Assembly (NCBI GenBank): GCA_964581105.1
Contig: CAZOMB010000002.1
Coordinates: forward strand, 1-64,000
DNA length: 64,000 nt
Source: UBA10161 sp964581105
Lineage (GTDB): Archaea > Micrarchaeota > Micrarchaeia > Anstonellales > Anstonellaceae
Direction of reading: 5' to 3'
A program made the translations under genes and the position numbers. This document shows, one piece after another, positions 49,824 to 58,860 of this stretch (its first letter is position 1; every line of letters starts with the position of its first letter). The notes beneath the pieces were generated by a model that was not told where the DNA came from, did not search any database, and was given only the letters and a program-made list of their open reading frames with translations.

Positions 49824-51350
49824 TCACCTCTTTTTTCTTTTTCCGGGCTTTTGCTTTTTTTCTGCCAGGAAAACCAATGCCTCCCGTCTGCCCGCCCCTG
49901 TGCTGCCTTTTCTTATTGATGAAAAAAGTGACAGGAGCTCTTTTTCCCTTGCCCCAATCCTGCGCAAAAGCGAAACCGCTGATGCCCTGCTGTAGCCGAA
50001 CTTTTCCAAAAAAAGGACAAGGTCTGCCGCCTCAAGTGAATAACTGTGCCTTTCAAATTCTGACAGCAGGGAAGATGTCTGCCTGTCTGTCAGCCCAAAA
50101 GAGAGCAAATGTTTTGCTAGTTCATTTTTTTCAAACTCAAGGTTCACTCCACCACCTCTGATTGACAGTGTTATAAGCAGCCCTTCGCCGTCAACTTTTT
50201 CCACTATAAATGTCCTTGGGCAGCAAACAGGGCTTGCAAACTCCAAGTGCACAAGAGCCTGGCCCACTGAAAAGCTGTGTGAAAGGGCCTCAAGCAAATC
50301 AGAATAGGCAAGCGATGCGCGAAGGTACTTGCGCTCTGATGAAAGCATAAGCCTGAATGCTGCAACCGTGCCTGCGTTTGAGAATATGCTCTTATGGATG
50401 TCTGTTGGATTTTGTGATGCAACAATAAGGCCAAATCCGTATTTCCTGCCTTCGCGGACTATTGACACTATGTCTGAGCGTGAGTCTGCTGCGATTTTCC
50501 ATGCCTCATCTGCAACAACAAAAAGACCTGGGAGCCTGGAGTTGCAATATGGCTGGCTGCGCATCTTTTCCTTTACAAACTGCAGAATTGCCAACCCTGC
50601 AAGGCTGCGCAGAGACTCTGTTGGCAATGAATGAAGGTCAATGCAAACAATCCCTGAAATAAGCTCTTCAAGCTTAATGGTATGGGAAGAGAATGAGCCC
50701 CTTGAAGAAAGGAGCAGGTTTTTTATCCTCCTGGCTGCCTCTGCTGATTCTGTGCTCTTTTTTGATTTTTTCCTGAGAACCGAAAAAACCGCTTCAAGGG
50801 TTGGCGGTTTTTTTCGCTTGTTTTGCCTGTGGAGAGAAAACCCGCGCAACTGGTATGCCTTTTCAATTGCCTCTTCTGTGAGCCTGCGCTGGTGCGGGAA
50901 TGAGGAAATGTCAGTGAGCATTTCCAATGAGCCCATTACCTGCCTTGTCCGTGTGTGTGGGGTTGTGCCTCCCAGGTCAAGAAGATTTATCCCCTGCTTT
51001 CCGAATTCTATTACTTTGCCCCCTGCTGATTTTACCCAGTCAGCATATTCGCCTGCCCAGTCAAGGATAAGGAATTTTGATTTTAGTGCTATTGAGGCCC
51101 TGGTAATGAAAGTCTTTACAAAATAGGACTTGCCAGAGCCAGTTATGCCAACAATACATAAGTGCGGGTTGACAAGCTTTTCAGGGTCCCAGAAAAAGGG
51201 CACATGCAAGAATTGTGTTTTTCCTATGTAAACAGATTTTGAAGGGCTTGAAACAAGTTGCTCTGGTGCTGGTTCTGGCGGCCTGAGCAAGAAGCGCCTT
51301 TGCGCCATCTGGTCAGAAAGCAGCCTTTGCAGCTGCAGCATCCCACACAT
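49824..51350 (-). CDS. HerA/VirB4-like (DUF87-type) ATPase
   Basis: 508 aa. Walker A GITGSGKS is at residues 68-75, 'LILDWAGEY' and Walker B 'VVADEAWKI' follow, and 'GLIVASQNPTDI' is the sensor region. These are hexameric pumping ATPases used for DNA transfer (VirB4, CedB) or DNA-end processing (HerA). No NurA nuclease gene is adjacent, which favours transfer over end resection. The C-terminal 120 residues are helical. ATG 51350 or 51341 is possible. Confidence 0.82.
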   Translation of the reverse strand: MCGMLQLQRLLSDQMAQRRFLLRPPEPAPEQLVSSPSKSVYIGKTQFLHVPFFWDPEKLVNPHLCIVGITGSGKSYFVKTFITRASIALKSKFLILDWAGEYADWVKSAGGKVIEFGKQGINLLDLGGTTPHTRTRQVMGSLEMLTDISSFPHQRRLTEEAIEKAYQLRGFSLHRQNKRKKPPTLEAVFSVLRKKSKKSTESAEAARRIKNLLLSSRGSFSSHTIKLEELISGIVCIDLHSLPTESLRSLAGLAILQFVKEKMRSQPYCNSRLPGLFVVADEAWKIAADSRSDIVSIVREGRKYGFGLIVASQNPTDIHKSIFSNAGTVAAFRLMLSSERKYLRASLAYSDLLEALSHSFSVGQALVHLEFASPVCCPRTFIVEKVDGEGLLITLSIRGGGVNLEFEKNELAKHLLSFGLTDRQTSSLLSEFERHSYSLEAADLVLFLEKFGYSRASAVSLLRRIGAREKELLSLFSSIRKGSTGAGRREALVFLAEKKQKPGKRKKR

Positions 51351-51359
51351 AAGCGAGAG

Positions 51360-52226
51360 TCAGAAACCTCCTATTATCTGTTTTTTGACAGCCTCCAGAA
51401 TGTCTATTTTCGATGCTTCTGATGCAATGGTATTTGAGGCGGCTATTTCCTCTGCGCCTGCCCTTTGAAGCTTTGTGTACGCATCCCCAAGGAAAAGCCC
51501 GTGCGAGCAGCCGCAGCAGACTGATGTCGCCCCTTGTGAAAGCACTGCCTTGACTGCTTTTATCATTGTTGAGCCGCCTGCAATCATGTCATCAAGTATT
51601 ACTATGTCTTTTCCTTTTACGTCAAAATCCAGGTCAATCCTTGAAACCGGCCTGTGCGCCCTTTTCTTCCCCCTGCCATAATCGCCGCGCACCTTGTTCA
51701 TGCTTTTGCCGCCTGCTGCGCTTACAATGTATTTTGCGCCCTGGTCTGGGCTTATGAAAAGTGCGTCTGGTTTTTTTGCCTTAAAATATGAAACCAGCTC
51801 TTCTGAAAGCGAGAAATTGCGTATTTGTATGCCGCCGTATGTGAATGTGCCTGGTTTTTTCAGGAAATGGCAGTCAAATGTTGCAATAGAGCTAAAGCCT
51901 GCTGCTGCAATCATCTGGCAGACTATCTCTGCTGACAGGGCTTCGCCAGGCTTCCATATCTTGTCCTGCCTGGCATAGGGGAGGTATGGAACAACTGCCT
52001 CTGTTCTTTTTGCTGTTTTCTGCAATGTCTTGCCAATAAGGAAAAGCTGGAGCAATGAGCTGTCCTGCTTTGGGTAGCACCTGTGAAGGACCTGGACCTC
52101 TGTGTCCTTGCACGAGTCAAGGCCATGGATAAGAACATGCGCCTCTTTGTCAGGGAATTTGCGAAGCTCTATGTTTGACGGGAAAATGTATGAAGAGTTC
52201 TGGCTTACAAGAAGCTTTGCGACCAT
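51360..52226 (-). CDS. prs: Ribose-phosphate pyrophosphokinase
   Basis: 288 aa. 'FCDHFLKKPGTF'-like loop (here FDCHFLKKPG), the flexible catalytic loop around 'KVRGDYGRGKKRA', and the PRPP-binding motif 'DIVILDDMIAGGSTM' are all present. It makes PRPP for purine, pyrimidine and histidine-type pathways, consistent with guaAA/AB and pyrB in the window. It lies 9 bp upstream of the ATPase gene, although they share no obvious job. Confidence 0.92.
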   Translation of the reverse strand: MVAKLLVSQNSSYIFPSNIELRKFPDKEAHVLIHGLDSCKDTEVQVLHRCYPKQDSSLLQLFLIGKTLQKTAKRTEAVVPYLPYARQDKIWKPGEALSAEIVCQMIAAAGFSSIATFDCHFLKKPGTFTYGGIQIRNFSLSEELVSYFKAKKPDALFISPDQGAKYIVSAAGGKSMNKVRGDYGRGKKRAHRPVSRIDLDFDVKGKDIVILDDMIAGGSTMIKAVKAVLSQGATSVCCGCSHGLFLGDAYTKLQRAGAEEIAASNTIASEASKIDILEAVKKQIIGGF

Positions 52227-52270
52227 GCAAATATTATGCTCTGGAGAATTTTTAAAGCATGGGTTGGGGG

Positions 52271-52771
52271 TTAGCCCAGCATTGAGCCTATCTTGTCCAC
52301 CAATGACCCTAGTATTGTCGCATCATGCTTTGAGCCTCTTTTGCTGTCGCATTTTGGGCAGATTTTAAGCCCGTTGTCAAGAACCCTGAAGCTGTCTGTT
52401 TCCTTTTGGCAGTACGAGCAATATGTTTTTGGCCCCTCCCTGCCCTGCTTTTCCTTTGCGCACGACGAATGGACCACTTTGTTGTTTGAAAGCTTGGTTG
52501 TTTTTTGCCATGACTCTAAAGTTCGCCTGCAAAGAGGGCATTTTGGCTTTCTTTCCTGCCTTTCAAGCTCTGACATACAATAGCTGCAATAGACTGAGCC
52601 CCTCTTTCTCATCGCCCTTTCCGCGCTTATCCTGGTGCCGCATCTTGAACAGGATATGAGCCTTGCCTCTGCCCCTGAGCGCGTGTAGCATGGGATACAT
52701 TTTAACCCCCTTGCATAATAGGCAGAGTCGTTTTCATCAATCACTGCACCGCAGATAAGGCAGTTTGGCAT
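52271..52771 (-). CDS. Multi-zinc-ribbon protein
   Basis: 166 aa with at least six CxxC knuckles (CLIC, CIPC, CSRC, CSYC, CPLC, CSYC, CPKC), enough for four zinc sites in LIM-like or rubredoxin-like pairs. Such proteins often act as adaptors in transcription or translation; no specific function can be named. Confidence 0.65.
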   Translation of the reverse strand: MPNCLICGAVIDENDSAYYARGLKCIPCYTRSGAEARLISCSRCGTRISAERAMRKRGSVYCSYCMSELERQERKPKCPLCRRTLESWQKTTKLSNNKVVHSSCAKEKQGREGPKTYCSYCQKETDSFRVLDNGLKICPKCDSKRGSKHDATILGSLVDKIGSMLG

Positions 52772-52810
52772 GCAATGATACCTCTGCTGAAGAATAAAAG
52801 CGTGTGTGGG

Positions 52811-53308
52811 TCAGAAGTTAAAGCTTGACACTTTGATGAATTTTGGCTCTTTTTCTGTGCCATATGCTATTATGAGCTCAAGGCGCGCCAAATGCGCTTT
52901 TTTTATCTCCTGCTCAAGTGCCTTTAAAGAAGGAGCCTCTCCAGGGGCAAGGCACAAGAACTGGCTTGGCTTTCCTTCAAGCCTTCCAATGCCAGGCGCA
53001 TATACGCGAAAGTATTTTGCACTTTTCATAAATGGCCTGATCTGCCTTGCTTTTTTGTAAATAAGGGAATAAACCGCCAGGGCAAATGGAAAGTTTTTGC
53101 CTGTTTTTTCCTGTGAAGCCATGAACTGCTCCAGTGTTTTGCCAGAAAATTTTGATTTGCCTGTTTTTACCAAGTATGCTGCCTCAAGAGGGGAAAACAG
53201 CACCGAGATGCCTGAGGAAAAGCCAAAACCTGCTTGTGAGAATTTTCCTGAAAGTTGTTTGTCAGTCTCTTCAAAGAGATTTTGTTTTTTTGCTTTTTTG
53301 AACGCCAT
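52811..53308 (-). CDS. EndA-like tRNA-splicing endonuclease subunit, non-catalytic
   Basis: 165 aa that follow the EndA layout throughout: 'SPLEAAYLVKTGKSKF' matches the N-domain SLVEALYL region, 'YSLIYKKARQIRPFMKSAKYFRVYAPG' the YLVYKDLR...FRVY region, and 'SLKALEQEIKKAHLARLELIIAYG' the C-domain. The Tyr of FRVY is kept, but the catalytic His and Lys positions are replaced ('KPSQF', 'HLARLE'). It looks like a structural beta-type subunit, although the window also encodes a fused catalytic form. It lies 8 bp downstream of rfcL. Confidence 0.72.
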   Translation of the reverse strand: MAFKKAKKQNLFEETDKQLSGKFSQAGFGFSSGISVLFSPLEAAYLVKTGKSKFSGKTLEQFMASQEKTGKNFPFALAVYSLIYKKARQIRPFMKSAKYFRVYAPGIGRLEGKPSQFLCLAPGEAPSLKALEQEIKKAHLARLELIIAYGTEKEPKFIKVSSFNF

Positions 53309-53316
53309 TTTTGCAC

Positions 53317-54507
53317 CTAGTTTTTCTTTTTCCCTGGTTTTGCTTTTTTTGCCTTTGAAACAAACAAAAGCTCATTCTCATCAAACCCAAAAAGCCTTGA
53401 AACCTGGTGTGCGTCCTTTTTTGCCGCATACTGGAGAAGGGGCAGATAAGATTGCGCCTGCGATGTTGAGCAGTGGCAAAATTTTGAGACTTTCCTGAGA
53501 ACTGTTTTTCTGACGGCCCTTGCTGATTTTGATGCGCCCATTTTCCTTATGTATTCTGGGTAAGAAAGCGGCGTGTACTTGTGGTAAGGCCCTGTCTTTG
53601 CAAGAGCAACCCCTGATGAGAGCAGGTCATTTGCATAGCGGAAAAGGCCCCAACATTGCGTGCGTGACGCCCTTGACTCAAATATATCTGCAGTTGAGAT
53701 AGCCTCATAGCCCTGGGCAAGGTCAAAGGGCCGGGTGTACTCTGCAGGTAGGTTGTGCGCAACCCAGGTTTTCAGGGAAGCCCTGTCAGTGCCAGATGAA
53801 AAGACTGCAATGCGCGCTTCAGAAAAGCTTGTTGATTTTAGGATTGTCCTGACAGTGTCAAAAATCCCTTTTTCCTTGTCCCTGACTGCTGAAATGTTGT
53901 GAGCCTGCAAATCATTGAGAGCCGCCCTTACGTCGCCTGACGCTGATTTTGCCATTTTTTCTGCGCTGCCCCCTGGCAATTGGATGGAAAGCTCTCCTGC
54001 CTTTTTCTTTATCAGCGCACCTATGCTTGCTGCATGTACTTTTCGGAACTCCAATGGCATACAGAGTTGTTTTATTGCCTGCAGGTTTTTTGCATAATAG
54101 CTGTGGGAGGTGAGGATTACTGGCTGCTTTGATGAAGAAAGTGCTTTTGCTATTGTAGAAGCACTGCCCCTTTCTGTCTTGCCTGAAATTGCATCAACAT
54201 CATCAATGAGTATGAGCCTTTTTGTGCCAAATATTGATGAGGAGCCAACTGCAGCTGAAAGTGTTTTTCCCATTGTGTCAGCATCCCTTAAGCCAGAGGC
54301 ATTTAGCTCATAAAGCTCCCAACCGTATTCTGAGGCTATTGCATGTGCAAGAGCAGTCTTTCCAGTGCCTGTTGGCCCATACACTAGAAGCGGTTTTTGA
54401 GACTTGCCTTTTTTCCATGAATCTGCCCATTTTCTTGCCAAAACCAGTGCTTGTGGGTTGCCAACCAGCTCACAAGTCAGGGCAGGGGGCCTAAGAGGTG
54501 AAACCAT
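53317..54507 (-). CDS. rfcL: Replication factor C large subunit
   Basis: 396 aa. Walker A YGPTGTGKT is at 43-51, Walker B 'LILIDDVDAI' near 98-107, and the RFC box/sensor 'ILTSHSYYAKNL' follows. A Lys-rich C-terminus (PCNA binding) ends the protein. It loads the PCNA clamp together with RfcS. The start ATG 54507 has a TATA element 28 bp upstream, shared with the divergent GTPase gene. Confidence 0.92.
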   Translation of the reverse strand: MVSPLRPPALTCELVGNPQALVLARKWADSWKKGKSQKPLLVYGPTGTGKTALAHAIASEYGWELYELNASGLRDADTMGKTLSAAVGSSSIFGTKRLILIDDVDAISGKTERGSASTIAKALSSSKQPVILTSHSYYAKNLQAIKQLCMPLEFRKVHAASIGALIKKKAGELSIQLPGGSAEKMAKSASGDVRAALNDLQAHNISAVRDKEKGIFDTVRTILKSTSFSEARIAVFSSGTDRASLKTWVAHNLPAEYTRPFDLAQGYEAISTADIFESRASRTQCWGLFRYANDLLSSGVALAKTGPYHKYTPLSYPEYIRKMGASKSARAVRKTVLRKVSKFCHCSTSQAQSYLPLLQYAAKKDAHQVSRLFGFDENELLFVSKAKKAKPGKKKN

Positions 54508-54529
54508 AGCATTGTTGTGCCAGGCAGAC

Positions 54530-54540
54530 TTTATATATTT
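54530..54540. promoter_or_regulatory. Shared TATA element of the rfcL / GTPase pair
   Basis: TTTATATATTT is centred 28 bp from ATG 54507 (minus) and 25 bp from ATG 54560 (plus), giving leaderless transcripts in both directions. Confidence 0.62.
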
Positions 54541-54559
54541 GGGCTGCCAGTTTTAGGCT

Positions 54560-55717
54560 ATGCTAATCGGCGTTGTGGGCGCGCCCAATAAGGGAAAAAG
54601 CACCCTGTTTTCAGCAGCAACGCTTGTGGATGCTGGAATTGCAAACTACCCGTTTACCACCATTACCCCAAACAAAGGAATCACTTATGTTCGGTCAGAG
54701 TGCCCGCACAAGCTTTTAGGCCTGGAAAAATGCAATGCAAAGAACAGCAAGTGCATAAATGGAACCAGGCTTGTGCCTGTGAATATGGTTGATGTGCCTG
54801 GGCTTGTTCCAGATGCACACCAGGGAAAGGGGCTTGGCAACAGGTTTTTGGACAGTGTGAGAGAAGCTGACGCGCTCATACAGGTTGTTGACTCCACTGG
54901 AAAGACAGATTTGCATGGAAACCCTTGCCAAAAGTGCTTGCCATCAGAGGAAATCGGCTTTTTGCAAGAGGAAATTGCGCTTTGGCTCTGTTCAATAATG
55001 CTCAGGAAACCCCCGAAAGAAGACAACATAAAGGGAATTGTGGAGTCGCTTTCTGGCCTTAGAATAACTGAGCACATGCTTTTGCAAGCAGCATCTGAGT
55101 GCGGCCTCGACATAACCAGTGGCCTGCCAGGCAAAGAAGGCACAGAACAGCTGGCAAGAGAAGTTCTCAAGCTTAGGATGCCGACTGTTGTTGCCTGCAA
55201 TAAGATTGACCTGCCTGAAGCAGGGAAGATTTTCAAAAAAGTGAAAGAACAAAGCAGCAAGCCTGTTTTTGCATGCAGCGCAGCAATTGAGCTTGCCCTA
55301 AGAAAGGCAGCCGAAAAAGGGCTGTGCAGTTACTTCCCAGGTGCAAAGGAGTTTGATATTTTAGGGGAGCCCAGCCAAAAGCAGGTACAGGCTTTGGAGA
55401 GAATGAGAGAATTTTTGACAGAAAACAACGGAACGGGCGTACAGGAAATCATAGATTATGTTGTTTACAAAAAGCTTGGCTGCGTTGTTGTATACCCTGT
55501 TGAAGATGAGAGAAAATTTTCAAACAGGAAGGGGGAAGTGCTGCCAGATGCGCTGCTTGTGCCAAAAGGAACAACTGCCCTGCAGCTTGCAGAACTGGTG
55601 CATACAGACCTTGCGCAAAAATTTGTTGGTGCAATAGATGCAAAAAGCCATATGAAAATTGGCGCAGACTATGTCCTGAACGATGGAGATGTGATAAAAA
55701 TACTCGCATCCAGATAA
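54560..55717 (+). CDS. YchF/Obg-type translation-factor GTPase with TGS domain
   Basis: 385 aa. G1 is GAPNKGKST (7-15), G3 lies in 'VDVPGLVPDAHQGKGLGNRF', G4 is NKID, and the C-terminal ~90 residues are a TGS domain. This is the archaeal branch of the YchF/DRG-like family, ribosome-associated ATP/GTPases. The start is leaderless. Confidence 0.88.
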   Translation: MLIGVVGAPNKGKSTLFSAATLVDAGIANYPFTTITPNKGITYVRSECPHKLLGLEKCNAKNSKCINGTRLVPVNMVDVPGLVPDAHQGKGLGNRFLDSVREADALIQVVDSTGKTDLHGNPCQKCLPSEEIGFLQEEIALWLCSIMLRKPPKEDNIKGIVESLSGLRITEHMLLQAASECGLDITSGLPGKEGTEQLAREVLKLRMPTVVACNKIDLPEAGKIFKKVKEQSSKPVFACSAAIELALRKAAEKGLCSYFPGAKEFDILGEPSQKQVQALERMREFLTENNGTGVQEIIDYVVYKKLGCVVVYPVEDERKFSNRKGEVLPDALLVPKGTTALQLAELVHTDLAQKFVGAIDAKSHMKIGADYVLNDGDVIKILASR

Positions 55718-55778
55718 GCCGTACAAAAGCATGGAACTTAAAAGCTTTTGCGCAATTTAAACCAAGGAAGGTGAGAAT

Positions 55779-57281
55779 ATGGGGAAAAAACCAGTAAAAG
55801 GAAAAGAGAACGCCACTCTAAAATATGCTTTTGTTGCAGTAGTTGTTATTGCAGTTGTTGCACTTGGCCTTGTTTATAATGGATTTTTTGAAGCCCCACA
55901 AGAGGAAGTGGAAACTTCACCTTTTGAGTTGGAGTCTGTGAAGCTGCTGCTTGGCTCTTTTGACAGGGGAGCAGCAATACAAGAGTATTATCTGGAATAC
56001 TCTGCAAATGAAAATGGAGTTGTATCTGACTACTTTGTTGCAGACAACAGCAAGCAACGCTGGGCAAAGGTTAGCGGCACCTTTGGGGTTTTTGAGGGTT
56101 TTTTCAGTTCAAACAACTCAACTGACACCCTGTGCCTTGAGTATGGGGAAGAAACACGGTGCGCAAGAGTAGGGAATGATAAAAATGCATTGGACATTGC
56201 AGCAAGCCTTAACGCATTGTTCCCAACCCCCCAGACATATGTTGATCAAAAGGACCAGGTGAGAAAGCTTATCTCGGCAGGGGCAATAGTTGTCAGCCCA
56301 GATGTTGTTGATGAAACAGTTAATGGTTTTGATGCACAAAAGATTGGCTATTCGCTTGACTATCAGAACCTGACTGTGCAGGACCTGCTTTCCCTGGGCT
56401 TAAGCCCAAATGATCCGAGCCTTTATACTGTGACAGACCAAAAAGTTTTGTTTTGGATTGACAAGGCAACTGGCCTGGTAATAAAGAGCAACGCCTCTTT
56501 CAAGGAAAACCTTGTTCCACTGTTCTTTGAAACTGAATACCAGGTAGTTGAGCTGCAAGACCCCCAGGTGCCCGAGGCACCAGAAGCAATCATAGGAACA
56601 CAAAGCTTTGTGCTTTTCTATAATCAGGCAGAGCAAGACTTTGTTGAAAGGAGAAAGTGCCAGAACATGCAGCAGCCAGACAGGGACTTGTGCTATAAAT
56701 CATTTGCAGTCCAGCAGGGAGATTGGGAACTTTGCAAGCTTGTGGAAGATGTTGGAGAATATGAGGCATGCACCTTGATTGTTGCCCAAAGCACAAACAA
56801 TTATGTGCTGTGCAGCAAAATTGACGATCTTGCAGATGACTGTTATATTGCAGTTGCTGGAGAGACTGGTAATTATGGCCTGTGTGAGAATTTGAAAGAT
56901 GCCAGCCTGTTAGAGACATGCACACAAGCTGCTGTTGAAGGACAAAAAAAGGTGGATGAGGCCCAAAAGGCGTTTGAGAAGCTCATGTCATCGCAAAACT
57001 GTGAAACTGACCTGGATTGTAAAGTTGTTGGGAACTCAAACCAGTACTGTGTGCCAAAAAATGCCACTGGCCCGTTTGCAAATGAAACCTCCCCAATGTT
57101 TTCATGCCTTGAGGATGTGCCCTGCAGTTGTGTTGATGGTTTTTGCGGCTTTGTAAAGGATGATGCCTATTATAAGTGCCTCTCTGAAGCTGAAAATGAG
57201 CAACTGCAGGAGTTTATCAACAATCTTGTAATAGAATCAGAGAACAGCACAATGCAAACAAACAATACCACAACCACTTAA
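55779..57281 (+). CDS. Membrane-anchored extracellular protein with Cys-repeat domain
   Basis: 500 aa. One N-terminal transmembrane helix (about 17-36) is followed by a large external part. Residues about 290-400 contain a repeated unit of about 30 residues ('LCYKSFAVQQGDWELC', 'ACTLIVAQSTNNYVLC', 'DCYIAVAGETGNYGLC') with regularly spaced Cys, followed by another Cys-rich segment to residue 470. Many sequons suggest glycosylation. GGTGAG stands before ATG 55779. Function unknown; the repeat is known only from archaeal surface proteins. Confidence 0.68.
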   Translation: MGKKPVKGKENATLKYAFVAVVVIAVVALGLVYNGFFEAPQEEVETSPFELESVKLLLGSFDRGAAIQEYYLEYSANENGVVSDYFVADNSKQRWAKVSGTFGVFEGFFSSNNSTDTLCLEYGEETRCARVGNDKNALDIAASLNALFPTPQTYVDQKDQVRKLISAGAIVVSPDVVDETVNGFDAQKIGYSLDYQNLTVQDLLSLGLSPNDPSLYTVTDQKVLFWIDKATGLVIKSNASFKENLVPLFFETEYQVVELQDPQVPEAPEAIIGTQSFVLFYNQAEQDFVERRKCQNMQQPDRDLCYKSFAVQQGDWELCKLVEDVGEYEACTLIVAQSTNNYVLCSKIDDLADDCYIAVAGETGNYGLCENLKDASLLETCTQAAVEGQKKVDEAQKAFEKLMSSQNCETDLDCKVVGNSNQYCVPKNATGPFANETSPMFSCLEDVPCSCVDGFCGFVKDDAYYKCLSEAENEQLQEFINNLVIESENSTMQTNNTTTT

Positions 57282-57283
57282 AT

Positions 57284-57382
57284 GGGCCTAGAGGGATTCG
57301 AACCCTCGACGCGTGGATGGCCCTGTGGCATCCCTTTACACACATAAGAGTCCACTGCTCTACCAAGCTGAGCTATAGGCCC
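57284..57382 (-). tRNA. tRNA-Lys(CTT) with intron
   Basis: Read on the minus strand: acceptor GGGCCTA/TAGGCCC, D arm GCTC/GAGC, T arm GAGGG-TTCGAAT-CCCTC, anticodon loop CTCTTAA after splicing. The 26-nt intron (57319-57344) is at 37/38 and has a canonical bulge-helix-bulge: bulges TA^T and CC^A, 4-bp helix CTCT/AGGG, inner stem GTG/CAC. Mature length is 73 nt. No CCA is encoded. Confidence 0.93.
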
Positions 57383-57407
57383 GTAGAGCTGGATTATAAT
57401 AAGAAGA

Positions 57408-57415
57408 ATATAAAA
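57408..57415. promoter_or_regulatory. TATA element between tRNA-Lys and polyprenyl synthase
   Basis: ATATAAAA lies 26-33 bp before the tRNA-Lys 5' end (57382) and about 25 bp before TTG 57436. It may serve both directions like the other shared elements. Confidence 0.45.
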
Positions 57416-57435
57416 GTTCTCTGCTTAAGGAAAGT

Positions 57436-58443
57436 TTGTTGGTGGGTTTTGTGGTGGCAGTCCTTGAAAAAAAACTTATGGGAATGACCTCACCTGTGAG
57501 AAAGAGGCTTTTTAGGGTTTTTAGGAAAAAAAACACGCCAAAAGAAGTGTATGGCCTTCTTTCTGAATTTCTGTCAATGAGTGGAAAGCAGTTAAGGCCT
57601 GCCTTGTGCCTTGCTTCCTGTGAGGCTGTTGGCGGGTCAAAAAAAGAGGCCTTGCATGCAGCAGCCACAATAGAGATGTTCCATAACTTTACCCTGATAC
57701 ATGATGATATTGAAGATTCATCCATACTGCGCAGGGGAAAGCCTTGCCTGCACATAAAATACGGACTGCCGCTTGCCCTTAATGCGGGAGATGGGTTGTT
57801 TATGATGGTCTGGCAAGAGGCCATGTCAATACCCCGGCCAAAAAGGGCGCAGGCACAAAAATACCTACTCTCAGCGTTTACCAAGGTTCTTGAGGGCCAG
57901 GCAAGAGAGCTTGGTTGGTACCAAAAAAACAAATGGGATGTCTCAGAAAAAGAGTACTACCAGGTTGTTAGGGGCAAAACCGGTGCGCTTATTGCTGCTT
58001 CTTGTGGTGTTGGCGCATTTTTAGGGGGTGCAAGCAAAAAAACGTGCAAGGCACTCTCTGATTTTGGAATGAAATTAGGGGTAAGCTTTCAAATAATTGA
58101 TGATGTGTTGAATGTTGTTGGCACTGAAAAAAAATACAAGAAAGAAATTGGGGGGGATATTAAGGAAGGAAAAAGGACGCTTATCACCATATGGGCCTTA
58201 AAGGCGCTTCCAACAAACAAGAGAAAAAAATTAAGAGCCCTCCTGCACAAACAGAACAAGAGCAAAAAAGATGTGGAAACTGTTATTTTACTCATGAAAG
58301 AGTCTGGAGCAACCAAAAAAGCGCTGCGGACTGCAGAAGAGTTGGTCAATGGTGCAGTGCGTGACCTCAAGGTGTTGCCAAAAACCAGGGCAAAGGACCT
58401 TCTCCTTGAGCTTGCAAAGTACATTATACAGAGGGAAAGGTAG
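57436..58443 (+). CDS. Polyprenyl (geranylgeranyl) diphosphate synthase
   Basis: 335 aa. The first Asp-rich motif is 'LIHDDIEDSS' and the second is 'FQIIDDVLNV', with 'GKQLRPALCL' near residue 50 and 'GKTGALI' in the middle. It builds C20 (or longer) prenyl diphosphates for lipids and quinones. The start is uncertain: TTG 57436 fits a leaderless transcript, while GTG 57451 follows a GGTGGG. Confidence 0.88.
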   Translation: MLVGFVVAVLEKKLMGMTSPVRKRLFRVFRKKNTPKEVYGLLSEFLSMSGKQLRPALCLASCEAVGGSKKEALHAAATIEMFHNFTLIHDDIEDSSILRRGKPCLHIKYGLPLALNAGDGLFMMVWQEAMSIPRPKRAQAQKYLLSAFTKVLEGQARELGWYQKNKWDVSEKEYYQVVRGKTGALIAASCGVGAFLGGASKKTCKALSDFGMKLGVSFQIIDDVLNVVGTEKKYKKEIGGDIKEGKRTLITIWALKALPTNKRKKLRALLHKQNKSKKDVETVILLMKESGATKKALRTAEELVNGAVRDLKVLPKTRAKDLLLELAKYIIQRER

Positions 58444-58499
58444 GCTGAACATAGTTTTTTAAATTGGAACCGAGAAGAAAGGTGGGGCAGACCCAGGTG

Positions 58500-58769
58500 A
58501 TGTTTGTGACACTAAAGGTTTCGAAAATATATGGGATGGACATATACACTGATGGTGGTAGGTTCCTTGGTAGGGTCCAGGAGATTTTGCTTGACCTTGA
58601 AAAGGGGGAAGTTATCCGCCTTACTATGGAGCCGTTGAACTCTGTTTCAAAGGATGAGGCAAAAAGGATTTTGCGCGACAAGAGTGTGCTTTACAAGAGT
58701 GTAAAATCTGTTGAAGATGTTGTGGTTGTAACAAAAGGCGCAGTCTCTGCGTCAGGTCTTGAGTCTTGA
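58500..58769 (+). CDS. PRC-barrel domain protein
   Basis: 89 aa. 'MDIYTDGGRFLGRVQEILLDLEKGEVIRL' and 'VKSVEDVVVVTKGAV' fit a PRC barrel. A CCAGGTG stands directly before ATG 58500. The same family is at 36778. In archaea such small PRC proteins include the division proteins CdpB1/CdpB2; that role here is only a possibility. Confidence 0.72.
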   Translation: MFVTLKVSKIYGMDIYTDGGRFLGRVQEILLDLEKGEVIRLTMEPLNSVSKDEAKRILRDKSVLYKSVKSVEDVVVVTKGAVSASGLES

Positions 58770-58802
58770 GGGCTGGCCCCGCAATTCCGGTAATCTCCTT
58801 AA

Positions 58803-58817
58803 ATTTTTTTGTTTTTT
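58803..58817 (+). terminator. T-rich terminator
   Basis: A run of T's interrupted by one G begins about 35 bp after the PRC-barrel stop codon, typical of archaeal intrinsic termination. Confidence 0.4.
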
Positions 58818-58860
58818 ACCTCTAATATTGTTTGTTGTGTTAGGGTTTTGTGTTGTCTTT

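Noticed and set aside
49824..51350. HerA of a HerA-NurA-Mre11-Rad50 operon
   Set aside because: None of NurA, Mre11 or Rad50 is adjacent; the neighbours are an unknown wHTH protein and PRPP synthetase.
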